A stretch of 17,218 nucleotides of DNA from CAMBDR01 sp046597185 (lineage in GTDB: Bacteria; Pseudomonadota; Gammaproteobacteria; Burkholderiales; Burkholderiaceae_D), in the NCBI GenBank assembly GCA_046597185.1, contig JBKJLF010000624.1, positions 1-17,218 on the forward strand, in the 5' to 3' direction. Both the position numbers and the translations under genes were made by a program. Position 1 is the first letter of the stretch. Every line of letters begins with the position of its first letter. This document shows, one piece after another, positions 1-7,281 of the stretch. Below the pieces are notes generated by a model. The model searched no databases. It saw nothing but the letters and a program-made list of their open reading frames with translations, and was not told the origin of the DNA.

Positions 1-943
1 GCAAATAAAAGCGCGCCAACTGGCCCCAATCCACGCTTTGATAAATCTTGAAATGCGCCCAGCGGTTTGGTCCCGACGGCAGTGTTGGCAAGCGTAGCGG
101 CAAATGCTCATAAAACGCCTGATACGCCGCCGCGCGCCGTTCGATAAACTTGGGATCAAGCCGCTCGTCGCGGTCGTTGGCGTAATCGTTGGCCACGTCG
201 TGGTCGTCCCAGGTAATAATCCACGGCGCGGCATGGTGCGCGGCTTGCAAATCGGGGTCAGATTTATACTGGGCGTAGCGGGCGCGGTATTGCTCCAGGG
301 TGAAGCTTTCATCACTGCGCTGCACTTGCTCCGGGTGGCGCGTGTGGTATGGCCCCCATTCGTAAATATAGTCGCCCAAAAACGCTACCAGATCGGGCGC
401 TTGCCTGGCAATATGGCGGTGCGCGCCATAGGCACCAAATTCCCAATGCTGGCACGAGGCCACCGCCAGCTTCAAGCGTGGATTAACCGCATCCAGCGCA
501 GGCGCGGTGCGGGTGCGGCCCACCGGGCTAACGGCATCATCCAACATAAACCGATACCAATACCAGGTGCCGGGGCGCAAACCGCTCACATCCACGTGCA
601 CGCTATGCGCCAGCTCCGGCAGGGCTGCTGCGCTACCGCGCGCCATCACGTTGCGAAAGGCTTCATCGCTCGCCACTTCCCACTCCACGTTAAAACTGAG
701 CGCAGGCAACGGCGCAGCTTGCAAGGCGTTGGGCCCAAGCTCGGCCAGTAGCCGGGTCCAGATTACCACGCCGTTTGGCAAGGGCGAACCGGACGCCACG
801 CCCAGCAAAAACGGGTAAGCCAGTTTGGGTCGGTTTGGGTTGCTGCCATTACCTGTATTGCCAGCATTGGCCGCAGTAGCCCATGCCACCGTGCTAGATA
901 GTTGCAGCAACTGTTGTAAAAATACGCGTCTTGGTGCAGGCAT
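1..943 (-). CDS. phoD: PhoD-type alkaline phosphatase, C-terminus beyond window edge
   Basis: Exported metallophosphatase releasing phosphate from phosphomono/diesters, expected in the periplasm or outside the cell. The reading frame is open from ATG at 943 down to the left edge (314 codons), so roughly the last 40% of a usual ~520-residue protein is missing. Seen in the translation: a twin-arginine start (MPAPRRVFLQQLLQ, residues 1-14) followed by a short hydrophobic stretch, as in Tat substrates; a PhoD_N-like part (FLLGVASGSP, then VVIWTRL, about 44-64); a metallophosphatase core with ASCQHWEFG (~152), FLGDYIYEWG (~178) and WDDHDVANDYA (~225), which carry the Asp/Asn/His/Cys metal ligands known for PhoD. 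The Fe/Ca cofactor and Tat export are family knowledge. The thioesterase gene ends 15 bp upstream on the same strand, so co-transcription is possible. No Pho box was recognised. Confidence 0.93.
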   Translation of the reverse strand, partial: MPAPRRVFLQQLLQLSSTVAWATAANAGNTGNGSNPNRPKLAYPFLLGVASGSPLPNGVVIWTRLLAELGPNALQAAPLPALSFNVEWEVASDEAFRNVMARGSAAALPELAHSVHVDVSGLRPGTWYWYRFMLDDAVSPVGRTRTAPALDAVNPRLKLAVASCQHWEFGAYGAHRHIARQAPDLVAFLGDYIYEWGPYHTRHPEQVQRSDESFTLEQYRARYAQYKSDPDLQAAHHAAPWIITWDDHDVANDYANDRDERLDPKFIERRAAAYQAFYEHLPLRLPTLPSGPNRWAHFKIYQSVDWGQLARFYL

Positions 944-958
944 GGTCGAAGCGGGAAT

Positions 959-1399
959 TTAACTGGTTTTGGGGGCGATCAGCGACTCTATCGGCGGCAA
1001 GGGGCGCGGGCGGCGGTCTGCACCCGTGGCCACATAGGTTAAGGTGGCTTCCGTAACTTTGACCACATCCGCCTGCAAACGGTTGCGCTCGGCATACACT
1101 TCAACATATACCGTGATGGAGGTCGTGCCGACTTTAACCACTTCCGCATAAAACGAGAGCAAATCACCAATAAAGGCCGGATGTTTGAACAGGAAGGAAT
1201 TGACCGCAATCGTCGCCACCCGCCCATTGGCGCGCCGGGTGGCGGGCATGGAGCCGGCGATATCAACTTGCGCCATAATCCAGCCACCAAATACGTCGCC
1301 ATACACGTTGGCATCGGCCGGGCCGGGCATGACGCGTAATTCCGGCATGCGGCCCAAGGGTAAACCTAGCGGTGCGGGTACATTTTCTGTTTTATTCAT
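959..1399 (-). CDS. YciA-like hotdog-fold acyl-CoA thioesterase
   Basis: Cytoplasmic enzyme that hydrolyses acyl-CoA to free acid and CoA. The 146-residue length fits the single-hotdog YciA/acyl-CoA hydrolase family. Visible signature: NVYGDVFGGW (31-40), then D46 in the IMAQVDIAG helix, the position of the catalytic Asp in YciA; GRVATIAVNSFLF (59-71); a KVTEATLTYVA strand (114-124) and the RPRPLPP tail typical of the family. Upstream lie three AAGATG repeats, the third containing the start codon; no strong Shine-Dalgarno is seen. It is divergent from the ABC exporter gene and directly upstream of phoD. Substrate chain length cannot be read from the sequence. Confidence 0.92.
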   Translation of the reverse strand: MNKTENVPAPLGLPLGRMPELRVMPGPADANVYGDVFGGWIMAQVDIAGSMPATRRANGRVATIAVNSFLFKHPAFIGDLLSFYAEVVKVGTTSITVYVEVYAERNRLQADVVKVTEATLTYVATGADRRPRPLPPIESLIAPKTS

Positions 1400-1424
1400 C
1401 TTGAATTCATCTTAAACGCATCTT
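1397..1424. repeat. Three CATCTT repeats with 11-bp period in a divergent promoter region
   Basis: CATCTT occurs at 1397-1402, 1408-1413 and 1419-1424, each 11 bp apart, about one helical turn. Read on the minus strand these are AAGATG, and the last copy includes the thioesterase start codon. They could be a local slippage duplication or phased protein contacts; nothing decides between these. Confidence 0.5.
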
Positions 1425-1426
1425 GT

Positions 1427-1455
1427 TTTTTACTGAAAGGCCACCATGGTAAGAT
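1427..1455 (+). promoter_or_regulatory. Possible promoter of the ABC exporter gene
   Basis: An extended -10 (TGG then TAAGAT, 1447-1455) lies 44 bp before the ATG at 1500. A weak -35 (TTTTTA, 1427-1432) sits 17 bp upstream. The -10 falls inside an imperfect AAGGCC/GGCCTT inverted repeat. Motif reading only. Confidence 0.4.
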
Positions 1456-1499
1456 GGGCCTTCTATTGATCTTGGCTACTTTTTTTGAATTGACTCACC

Positions 1500-3317
1500 A
1501 TGCGCCGACATTCCCCTATTGATTCCCCGCCACCGAGCGATTCTACCCTACCACGCAACGATTGGGCAACGCTAAAAACACTTTTCCCGTTTCTTTGGGT
1601 CTATAAATGGCGCGTGATCCTGGCCTTGCTGTTTTTGCTGGGTGCCAAACTGGCCAATGTCGGCGTGCCATTGGTATTAAAGCAATTGATCGATACCATG
1701 AATCTGCAAGCCAATCAACCCAAAGTGTTGTGGGTGTTGCCACTCGGAATTTTACTCGCTTACGGTGTCTTGCGCCTGCTGACCTCGGTATTTACCGAAT
1801 TGCGCGAATTCATTTTTGCCAAGGTCACGCAACGCGCGGTGCGCACCATCGCCTTGCGCGTGTTTCGCCATTTGCATGCTTTATCGCTACGCTTTCATTT
1901 AAACCGCCAAACCGGCGGCATGACGCGGGATATCGAACGCGGTACGCGCGGCATTAATTCCTTAATCTCCTTCACGCTGTTCAATATCGCCCCCACTTTA
2001 ATCGAAATCGTATTGGTCTTGAGTTATTTGATAATTAACTACGATATCTGGTTTGCCGTGATTACGGTGGTGGCCTTGGTCAGCTATATCATCTTCACCA
2101 TTACCGTCACCGATTGGCGCACGCATTTCCGCCGCACCATGAATGATCTCGATTCCAAAGCCCATACCAAGGCGATTGATTCTTTGCTCAATTATGAAAC
2201 CGTGAAATATTTTGGCAATGAAGACTACGAAGCCCAGCGTTACGACCAGGGTTTGCAAAGTTTCGAAAGCGCGGCGGTAAAGTCGCAATCGTCGTTGGCA
2301 TTTTTGAATACCGGGCAATCGCTGATTATCGCGACGGCGGTAACCCTGATGCTGTGGCGCGCCACCCAGGGCGTGATGGATGGCAAAATGACGCTGGGCG
2401 ATTTGGTTCTGGTCAATACCTTCATGATCCAACTGTATATTCCCCTTAATTTTTTAGGGGTGATTTACCGCGAAATCAAACAAAGCCTGGCCGATATGGA
2501 AAAACTGTTTTCGCTGATGGATCAGGCGCGCGAAGTGGCCGATAGCCCCAATGCCCAGCCGCTGGCTTTGCGCGGCGCGCAAGTCGAATTCAAACAGGTG
2601 ACGTTTTCGTATGAAAGCAATCGGCAAATTTTGTTTGATGTCGATTTCACCATCGCCCCTGGCACCACCACGGCAGTGGTGGGGCATAGCGGCTCGGGTA
2701 AATCGACGCTGAGCCGCCTGTTGTTTCGCTTTTATGATGTCAATGGTGGCGCGATTTTGATCGACGGCCAAGACATTCGCCAGGTTACGCAACAGTCGCT
2801 ACGCCAGGCCATCGGTATTGTGCCGCAAGATACCGTGCTCTTCAACGATACCATTGAATACAATATCGCCTATGGTCGGCCCGGTGCAAGTCATCAGGAA
2901 ATTGTCGAGGCGGCGCAGGCGGCCTCGATTCACGATTTTATCAAGAGCTTGCCGGACGGCTATCAAACCATGGTCGGTGAGCGTGGTTTAAAACTCTCCG
3001 GCGGCGAAAAGCAAAGGGTGGCGATTGCGCGAACCTTGCTGAAAAATCCGGCCATTTTGATTTTTGATGAAGCCACTTCGGCGCTCGATTCTAAAGCCGA
3101 ACAAGCAATTCAGGCTGAACTCAAAGCCATTGCCAAAACCCGCAGCACGCTGGTGATTGCGCATCGACTCTCGACTATTGCCGATGCCGATCAAATTCTG
3201 GTGCTCGATCAAGGCAAAATCATGGAGCGCGGCACTCATGGCCAATTGCTGGCGCAAGGCGGCATGTACAGCCAAATGTGGGCGCGCCAGTTGGCGCAGC
3301 CGGATGTGTTGGATTAG
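1500..3317 (+). CDS. Atm1/HMT-type ABC transporter, fused permease and ATPase
   Basis: Inner-membrane ABC half-exporter expected to work as a homodimer. Bacterial Atm1 homologues export glutathione conjugates or polysulfides and help with heavy-metal or Fe-S related thiol stress; that role is family knowledge. The 605 residues hold an N-terminal transmembrane domain (about 35-330, six helices) with Atm1 hallmarks: NRQTGGMTRDIERGTRGI (135-152) and LLNYETVKYFGNE (229-241). The ATPase domain (about 360-595) has Walker A GHSGSGKST (395-403), Q-loop Q443 (VPQDTVLF), signature LSGGEKQ (499-505), Walker B ILIFDEAT (519-526) and H-loop H555. All catalytic elements are intact. No clear Shine-Dalgarno precedes the ATG, but the N-terminus is of usual length. 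It stands alone, convergent with the histidine kinase gene 64 bp downstream. Confidence 0.95.
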   Translation: MRRHSPIDSPPPSDSTLPRNDWATLKTLFPFLWVYKWRVILALLFLLGAKLANVGVPLVLKQLIDTMNLQANQPKVLWVLPLGILLAYGVLRLLTSVFTELREFIFAKVTQRAVRTIALRVFRHLHALSLRFHLNRQTGGMTRDIERGTRGINSLISFTLFNIAPTLIEIVLVLSYLIINYDIWFAVITVVALVSYIIFTITVTDWRTHFRRTMNDLDSKAHTKAIDSLLNYETVKYFGNEDYEAQRYDQGLQSFESAAVKSQSSLAFLNTGQSLIIATAVTLMLWRATQGVMDGKMTLGDLVLVNTFMIQLYIPLNFLGVIYREIKQSLADMEKLFSLMDQAREVADSPNAQPLALRGAQVEFKQVTFSYESNRQILFDVDFTIAPGTTTAVVGHSGSGKSTLSRLLFRFYDVNGGAILIDGQDIRQVTQQSLRQAIGIVPQDTVLFNDTIEYNIAYGRPGASHQEIVEAAQAASIHDFIKSLPDGYQTMVGERGLKLSGGEKQRVAIARTLLKNPAILIFDEATSALDSKAEQAIQAELKAIAKTRSTLVIAHRLSTIADADQILVLDQGKIMERGTHGQLLAQGGMYSQMWARQLAQPDVLD

Positions 3318-3381
3318 CGCTTGGACCGCCCAGGAGCAGCGACTGGATTGCCCAGGGTCACCAGGAGCGGCGCGCCATCGG

Positions 3382-6306
3382 CTAGGCATGCTGTTCCTGA
3401 TCCGGAGCCACCAGCGGCAAATCGATTTCAAATTCGCAGCCGGCACCGGGTTGGCTAAACACCGCCAGGGTGCCGCCCAGCACCCGGGTGACGGTATTGT
3501 GCGCAATATGCAGCCCTAGCCCTGAGCTGCCCTGGCCGAAATGGGTGGTGAAGAAGGGATCAAACACCCGTGCCAAATCGTCTTTGGCAATACCTTTGCC
3601 GTCATCTTGCACCAGAATGCGCAAACCGGCATTGCCGCCCTGCTTGCAGCGAATTTGAATTACCCCATGCTCGCGCCCTTCAAAACCATGGACGATGGCG
3701 TTATCGAGCAAGCGGGTCAATACTTCGATCAAGGCTTCCGGGTAACTGTTGAGTTGAATCGGATTGGGTGCTGCCACAATTAATTGATAAGCCCGGCCCG
3801 GCAAGCCTTGCAAACGGAGGTTGAATTCGGTCTGGACGCAGGAAATGGCTTCGGTAATCGCAAACGGTTGGCGGCGCGCGCCCGCTTGTTCTACCGCCAG
3901 ACGTTTGAAACTATTCACCAGCGCCACACCGCGCTCAATACTGCCCAGAACCAGTTCGGAAGCACGTTCCACATCGACCAAAAAAGAATCAAAGGTATGG
4001 CGTTTAATGCCGCTTTCCTGACAGGATTTTTGGAAGTTGTGCAGTTGGTCGCGCAGTGTGCTAATGGCGGTTAAGCCATTACCCAGCGGGGTGTTGAGCT
4101 CGTGCGCAATGCCAGCTACCAGCCGCCCGAGCGAGGCCATTTTTTCCGATTGCACCAGCTTGTTTTGCGCCAGCCGCAATTCGTTCAAGGCTTGGTCGGC
4201 ATGCTGGCGCGCACTCTCGGCCAGATCATAGGCGGCGGCGTTGTCCAGCGCAATCGCACCATAGGCGCACAGGGTGCGAAAGATTGAGCGTTCGCGCTCG
4301 CCATAAGCTTGTTTGTGTAAGGATTGAATCGACATCACGCCCAGCAAACGCTCACCAATCATCAAGGGGGTAAATAACACGCTCATGGTATCGAGTGTGC
4401 CGGGCACCACCTCGGAAACAACCAATTCCGGCTCGCTATCAATAAACACTTCTTTGCGCTCGCGCGCGCAACGGGCGGCAAAGGAGGTGGGTTCATTGAG
4501 TGCAATGCGCATCATTGGTGCTTTATGCCCGCCTTCGATACAAAACACGCCATTCAAATAATGGTGATCCGCTTCCAATAAATACACGGCAAATGAGCTG
4601 GCGTCGAGCATACTGTTGACATGGCGCGAGAGCGCCAAAAACACCGCTTCAGCTTTTAAATTGGCGGTAATTTCGCGCCCGATCAAACCCAGGGTTTCCA
4701 GGGTGGCGCTGGCGTCTTGCAGCAGGCGCGAGCGTTTGGATTCGGTTTCTGCCAATTGGCGATGATGATCGGCCTGGGCATGGGCACGTTCGGTGTCGTG
4801 CCGCACCTGCATGGCAATCGCGCGGTTGTTGGCGTCGGCCAAGCCCTGGTTGTCGCGCGCGGTGGCCGCTTTTAATTCATACACAAACGCGGCTTGAAAA
4901 TCGCCATTTTTGGCATACGCAATGGCGACTTCATCGAGTAATTCCGAGGGGATGATATACCCCTCAATGGTATCGGCTAACTTCAGTGCCTGCATTAAAA
5001 AATGTAGCTCGGCATCGGGCGCTGCCACACCCGGCGGTGGTGCCAGTGGATAGAGCTGCGGATAGAGCCGATACAGTTCGGCAAAAATGCGCAGCATTTT
5101 GATTTGTTCATCGGTGGCGTGTTCGCTTTGCGCCAGTGCCAGCGCCGCGCTCACTTTTTCCAGTGCGGCCTGCGGTTGCGCCAGCCGACATAAGGCGGTA
5201 GCCTGACCGCGCCAGCAACGCAGTAGCATGGTCGGGCCATCGTTACTTTTGATACGCTGCTCGCTTTGCGCAAAATAATTGAGCGCGCTTTCCGGCGCAT
5301 CCATATCCAGCATCAGTTCACCCAGATATTGCAGCGCAATCACATACATATTGCACCTGGCAATGGCAGCCATGGCGCTTTGTGCTTCGGATAGAATCGC
5401 TTGTGCTTCATTATGCCGCCCCAGCATGCGCAGCACATTACCGGTTTGCACCAGGGCGCTGCCCATCATGCTGGGCAAACCGGTCAGGCGCGCCAGGGCC
5501 AAAGGTCGCTCAGTCCATTCAAGCGCGGCATCCAGGTCTCCCAAGGTAGAAAAGGCGTCGGACACGTTGCTGGCTGCGGCAATGGCATGGCGGATTTGTC
5601 CGGTTTCCCATGCGGCATGGTGGGCGCTCATAAAGTGGCGAATCGCACTGCCTGCATCGCCCGATAAAATGGCCACCACCGCACGGGCGCTATCGAGCCA
5701 TGCTTTGGCGGCGCGGCTGATTGGCGTACCCGGTTCAAAAAACCGATTCAAGCGTTCAGCGGTATCGCTTACGTCGCGAAAAGCCGCGTAGTGCAAGCTG
5801 CGTGCCAGCGCATATTCGAGCCGCAGCGGGGCATGCGCGATGCGGTAGTGCTCCATCGCAATGGCCAAACAGTTATCGCGTTGTTTGGCATCGCCCCGAT
5901 CTTGCCAAACCGAAGCCAGGCAACAATAGCCATCGCCACCACCCATATGGCCAGCAGGGCCGGGTGTTTTGAGAAATTCGGCGATGCCATTTTCGATTTC
6001 TGCATAGGCCGTATCGAGTTCGGCGCGCAGTAGGTGGATGACGCCGCGCACCAGCAACAAGCGTGCTGCATCGGGTGTTTGTGAGGTGTAATGGGGATGG
6101 GTCGGGTGAGTGTGCGTGGGGTGTGCAGGTGTGGTCTGGCGCAGTATGGTCTGGGCTTGCTCGGCCATGCGTAGTGCGCGCGCACCATCGCGTTCGCGCA
6201 ATTGCCATGCCAATTGTACCAATAGCTCAAGCTGCGCGCTGCCTTCACTGGTGAGCAGTTTGGCTTCCAATGCAACGACTTCGTCATTTAATGCAAACAG
6301 TTCCAT
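3382..6306 (-). CDS. Soluble TPR-GAF sensor histidine kinase
   Basis: Cytoplasmic two-component kinase of 974 residues; no transmembrane segment or signal peptide is seen. Domains in order: helical TPR-like repeats (about 1-480, e.g. the A-L-x-x-x-x-x-A-L pattern around 255-310 and 340-395); a coiled coil (~490-535); a GAF domain (~540-695); a second coiled coil (~695-720); HisKA with SEKMASLGRLVAGIAHELNT, phospho-acceptor His735; and HATPase_c with N-box N869 (LLDNAIVHGF), DDGKGIAKDD (901-910), FDPFFTTHFG (915-924) and GLGLHIAHN (929-937). There is no fused receiver and no response regulator in the window, so it is an orphan here. A His/Thr/Pro-rich linker lies at 61-73. The start is supported by AGGGA five bases before the ATG. 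The partner and signal are unknown; the TPR part suggests sensing through protein contacts. Confidence 0.93.
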   Translation of the reverse strand: MELFALNDEVVALEAKLLTSEGSAQLELLVQLAWQLRERDGARALRMAEQAQTILRQTTPAHPTHTHPTHPHYTSQTPDAARLLLVRGVIHLLRAELDTAYAEIENGIAEFLKTPGPAGHMGGGDGYCCLASVWQDRGDAKQRDNCLAIAMEHYRIAHAPLRLEYALARSLHYAAFRDVSDTAERLNRFFEPGTPISRAAKAWLDSARAVVAILSGDAGSAIRHFMSAHHAAWETGQIRHAIAAASNVSDAFSTLGDLDAALEWTERPLALARLTGLPSMMGSALVQTGNVLRMLGRHNEAQAILSEAQSAMAAIARCNMYVIALQYLGELMLDMDAPESALNYFAQSEQRIKSNDGPTMLLRCWRGQATALCRLAQPQAALEKVSAALALAQSEHATDEQIKMLRIFAELYRLYPQLYPLAPPPGVAAPDAELHFLMQALKLADTIEGYIIPSELLDEVAIAYAKNGDFQAAFVYELKAATARDNQGLADANNRAIAMQVRHDTERAHAQADHHRQLAETESKRSRLLQDASATLETLGLIGREITANLKAEAVFLALSRHVNSMLDASSFAVYLLEADHHYLNGVFCIEGGHKAPMMRIALNEPTSFAARCARERKEVFIDSEPELVVSEVVPGTLDTMSVLFTPLMIGERLLGVMSIQSLHKQAYGERERSIFRTLCAYGAIALDNAAAYDLAESARQHADQALNELRLAQNKLVQSEKMASLGRLVAGIAHELNTPLGNGLTAISTLRDQLHNFQKSCQESGIKRHTFDSFLVDVERASELVLGSIERGVALVNSFKRLAVEQAGARRQPFAITEAISCVQTEFNLRLQGLPGRAYQLIVAAPNPIQLNSYPEALIEVLTRLLDNAIVHGFEGREHGVIQIRCKQGGNAGLRILVQDDGKGIAKDDLARVFDPFFTTHFGQGSSGLGLHIAHNTVTRVLGGTLAVFSQPGAGCEFEIDLPLVAPDQEQHA

Positions 6307-6340
6307 CCGGGTCCCTGATAATATTTCTTGCGCTACTTTG

Positions 6341-6368
6341 AATTTAACACGGCGGGCTGATTTTGCAA
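6341..6368 (-). promoter_or_regulatory. Possible promoter of the TPR-GAF histidine kinase
   Basis: On the minus strand TTGCAA (6368-6363) is followed after 16 bp by TAAATT (6346-6341), about 35 bp before the start codon. This is a weak sigma-70 type match, the best seen in the 280-bp region 6307-6586. That region also holds a small hairpin (CGTAGT/ACTACG, 6454-6470) of unknown role and the terminator at 6485-6525. Confidence 0.3.
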
Positions 6369-6484
6369 ATCATTTGTGTCAATTTTCCTGTGCCTTCGGG
6401 CTAGCTTGTGGTTTAGTGTACTGCTTGCGTCATGACCAAGAAAATGAAAATATCGTAGTTTGTTACTACGGCAATGAATAAAGC

Positions 6485-6525
6485 GCGAAAAGAAAAGAAA
6501 TGGGCGCGAAAAATATCGCGCCCAT
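6485..6525 (-). terminator. Intrinsic terminator of the nuclease/PEP-CTERM operon
   Basis: A perfect 10-bp stem (ATGGGCGCGA at 6500-6509 with TCGCGCCCAT at 6516-6525) closes a 6-base loop. On the minus strand it is followed by a T-rich run (TTTCTTTTCTTTTC). It sits 62 bp beyond the stop codon of the PEP-CTERM gene, oriented to end that transcript. Confidence 0.85.
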
Positions 6526-6586
6526 GATAATGTCTTACTCAGGTTTTACGTATTTTATTAATTTTTATCTACGTTTTTACCGCAGC

Positions 6587-7243
6587 TTATGCCTGTGTAA
6601 CTTTACGACGCCGTGCCAGCGCGCCCAAGACACCCAAACCTGCCACCATCATCATCCATTCCGATGCTTCCGGTACGGCGCTGACGTTAATCAAGGTTGG
6701 ATCGTACACCACCGAGCTGATATTGCCAACCGGGCTGCCGGTGGAGAGCAATTGGAAAGTCAACAAGCTGCCGCTGTTGGCATCGCCATTACCCAATACC
6801 GTCACTTGATCGCTACCATACAAAGCCACGCCAAAACTGCTGCCCACGCTGGTATTATTGCTATTCAAGAAGGAGCCGGAAAAGCTCACATCAAAGCTTA
6901 AGCGCTGACCAAACCGCACCGACTGAAATAAATCGTTATAAGTCGTGGTGTTGGCAAAACTGACTTGGCTGCCGACGTTGCCCAGGCTACCATTGACATC
7001 ACCTGCAATTTGTGGCGCATCGCTGCCGAGTTGGCCGACAAAATGACTCAGGCTTGCGACAGCGGCGGGTGCCGTATCGTTACCGGGGTTAAATTGCAAA
7101 TCGAGCCAACCCGACCCCGTCAATTGGGTGGTATTGATTTCCACATGGTACACATTGCCGGCGGCAGCGTGTGCGGCGACCGCGCATAAGGCGAAGGCGG
7201 CCAAGGCCTGGCGGGTGATTTTGAAATTCGAGAAAGTGTTCAT
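6587..7243 (-). CDS. PEP-CTERM sorting-domain exported protein
   Basis: Exported protein of 218 residues with a signal peptide (about 1-28, ending AAHAAAG). The body is Gly/Ser/Asn-rich and beta-strand-like (e.g. GSGWLDLQFNPGND, 43-56; RLSFDVSFSGSF, 114-125). The C-terminal tripartite signal is VPEASEW (190-196), a hydrophobic segment (~197-210) and the basic RRRK (211-214). By family knowledge such tails are recognised by exosortase (EpsH/XrtA), linking the protein to exopolysaccharide production; no exosortase gene is in this window. The motif is PEA rather than the classical PEP. The gene follows the endonuclease gene by 38 bp on the same strand and ends just before a strong terminator, so the two are probably co-transcribed. 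The body has no function I recognise. Confidence 0.87.
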   Translation of the reverse strand: MNTFSNFKITRQALAAFALCAVAAHAAAGNVYHVEINTTQLTGSGWLDLQFNPGNDTAPAAVASLSHFVGQLGSDAPQIAGDVNGSLGNVGSQVSFANTTTYNDLFQSVRFGQRLSFDVSFSGSFLNSNNTSVGSSFGVALYGSDQVTVLGNGDANSGSLLTFQLLSTGSPVGNISSVVYDPTLINVSAVPEASEWMMMVAGLGVLGALARRRKVTQA

Positions 7244-7281
7244 TATAGTTTCTTTTGAATAGGTTTAAATAACTTTTTATA

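Noticed and set aside
104..751. Open plus-strand frame of 215 codons
   Set aside because: It is the antisense of the PhoD-type phosphatase, whose motifs are unambiguous on the minus strand; the product is Arg/Ala/Gly-rich without any recognisable domain.
1435..1463. AAGGCC/GGCCTT inverted repeat near the ABC exporter promoter
   Set aside because: Only six paired bases around a 14-base loop; too weak to call an operator or terminator.
5279..5791. Plus-strand frame of 170 codons inside the histidine kinase region
   Set aside because: Antisense shadow of the TPR part; Ser/Arg/Ala-rich, no domain, no ribosome site.
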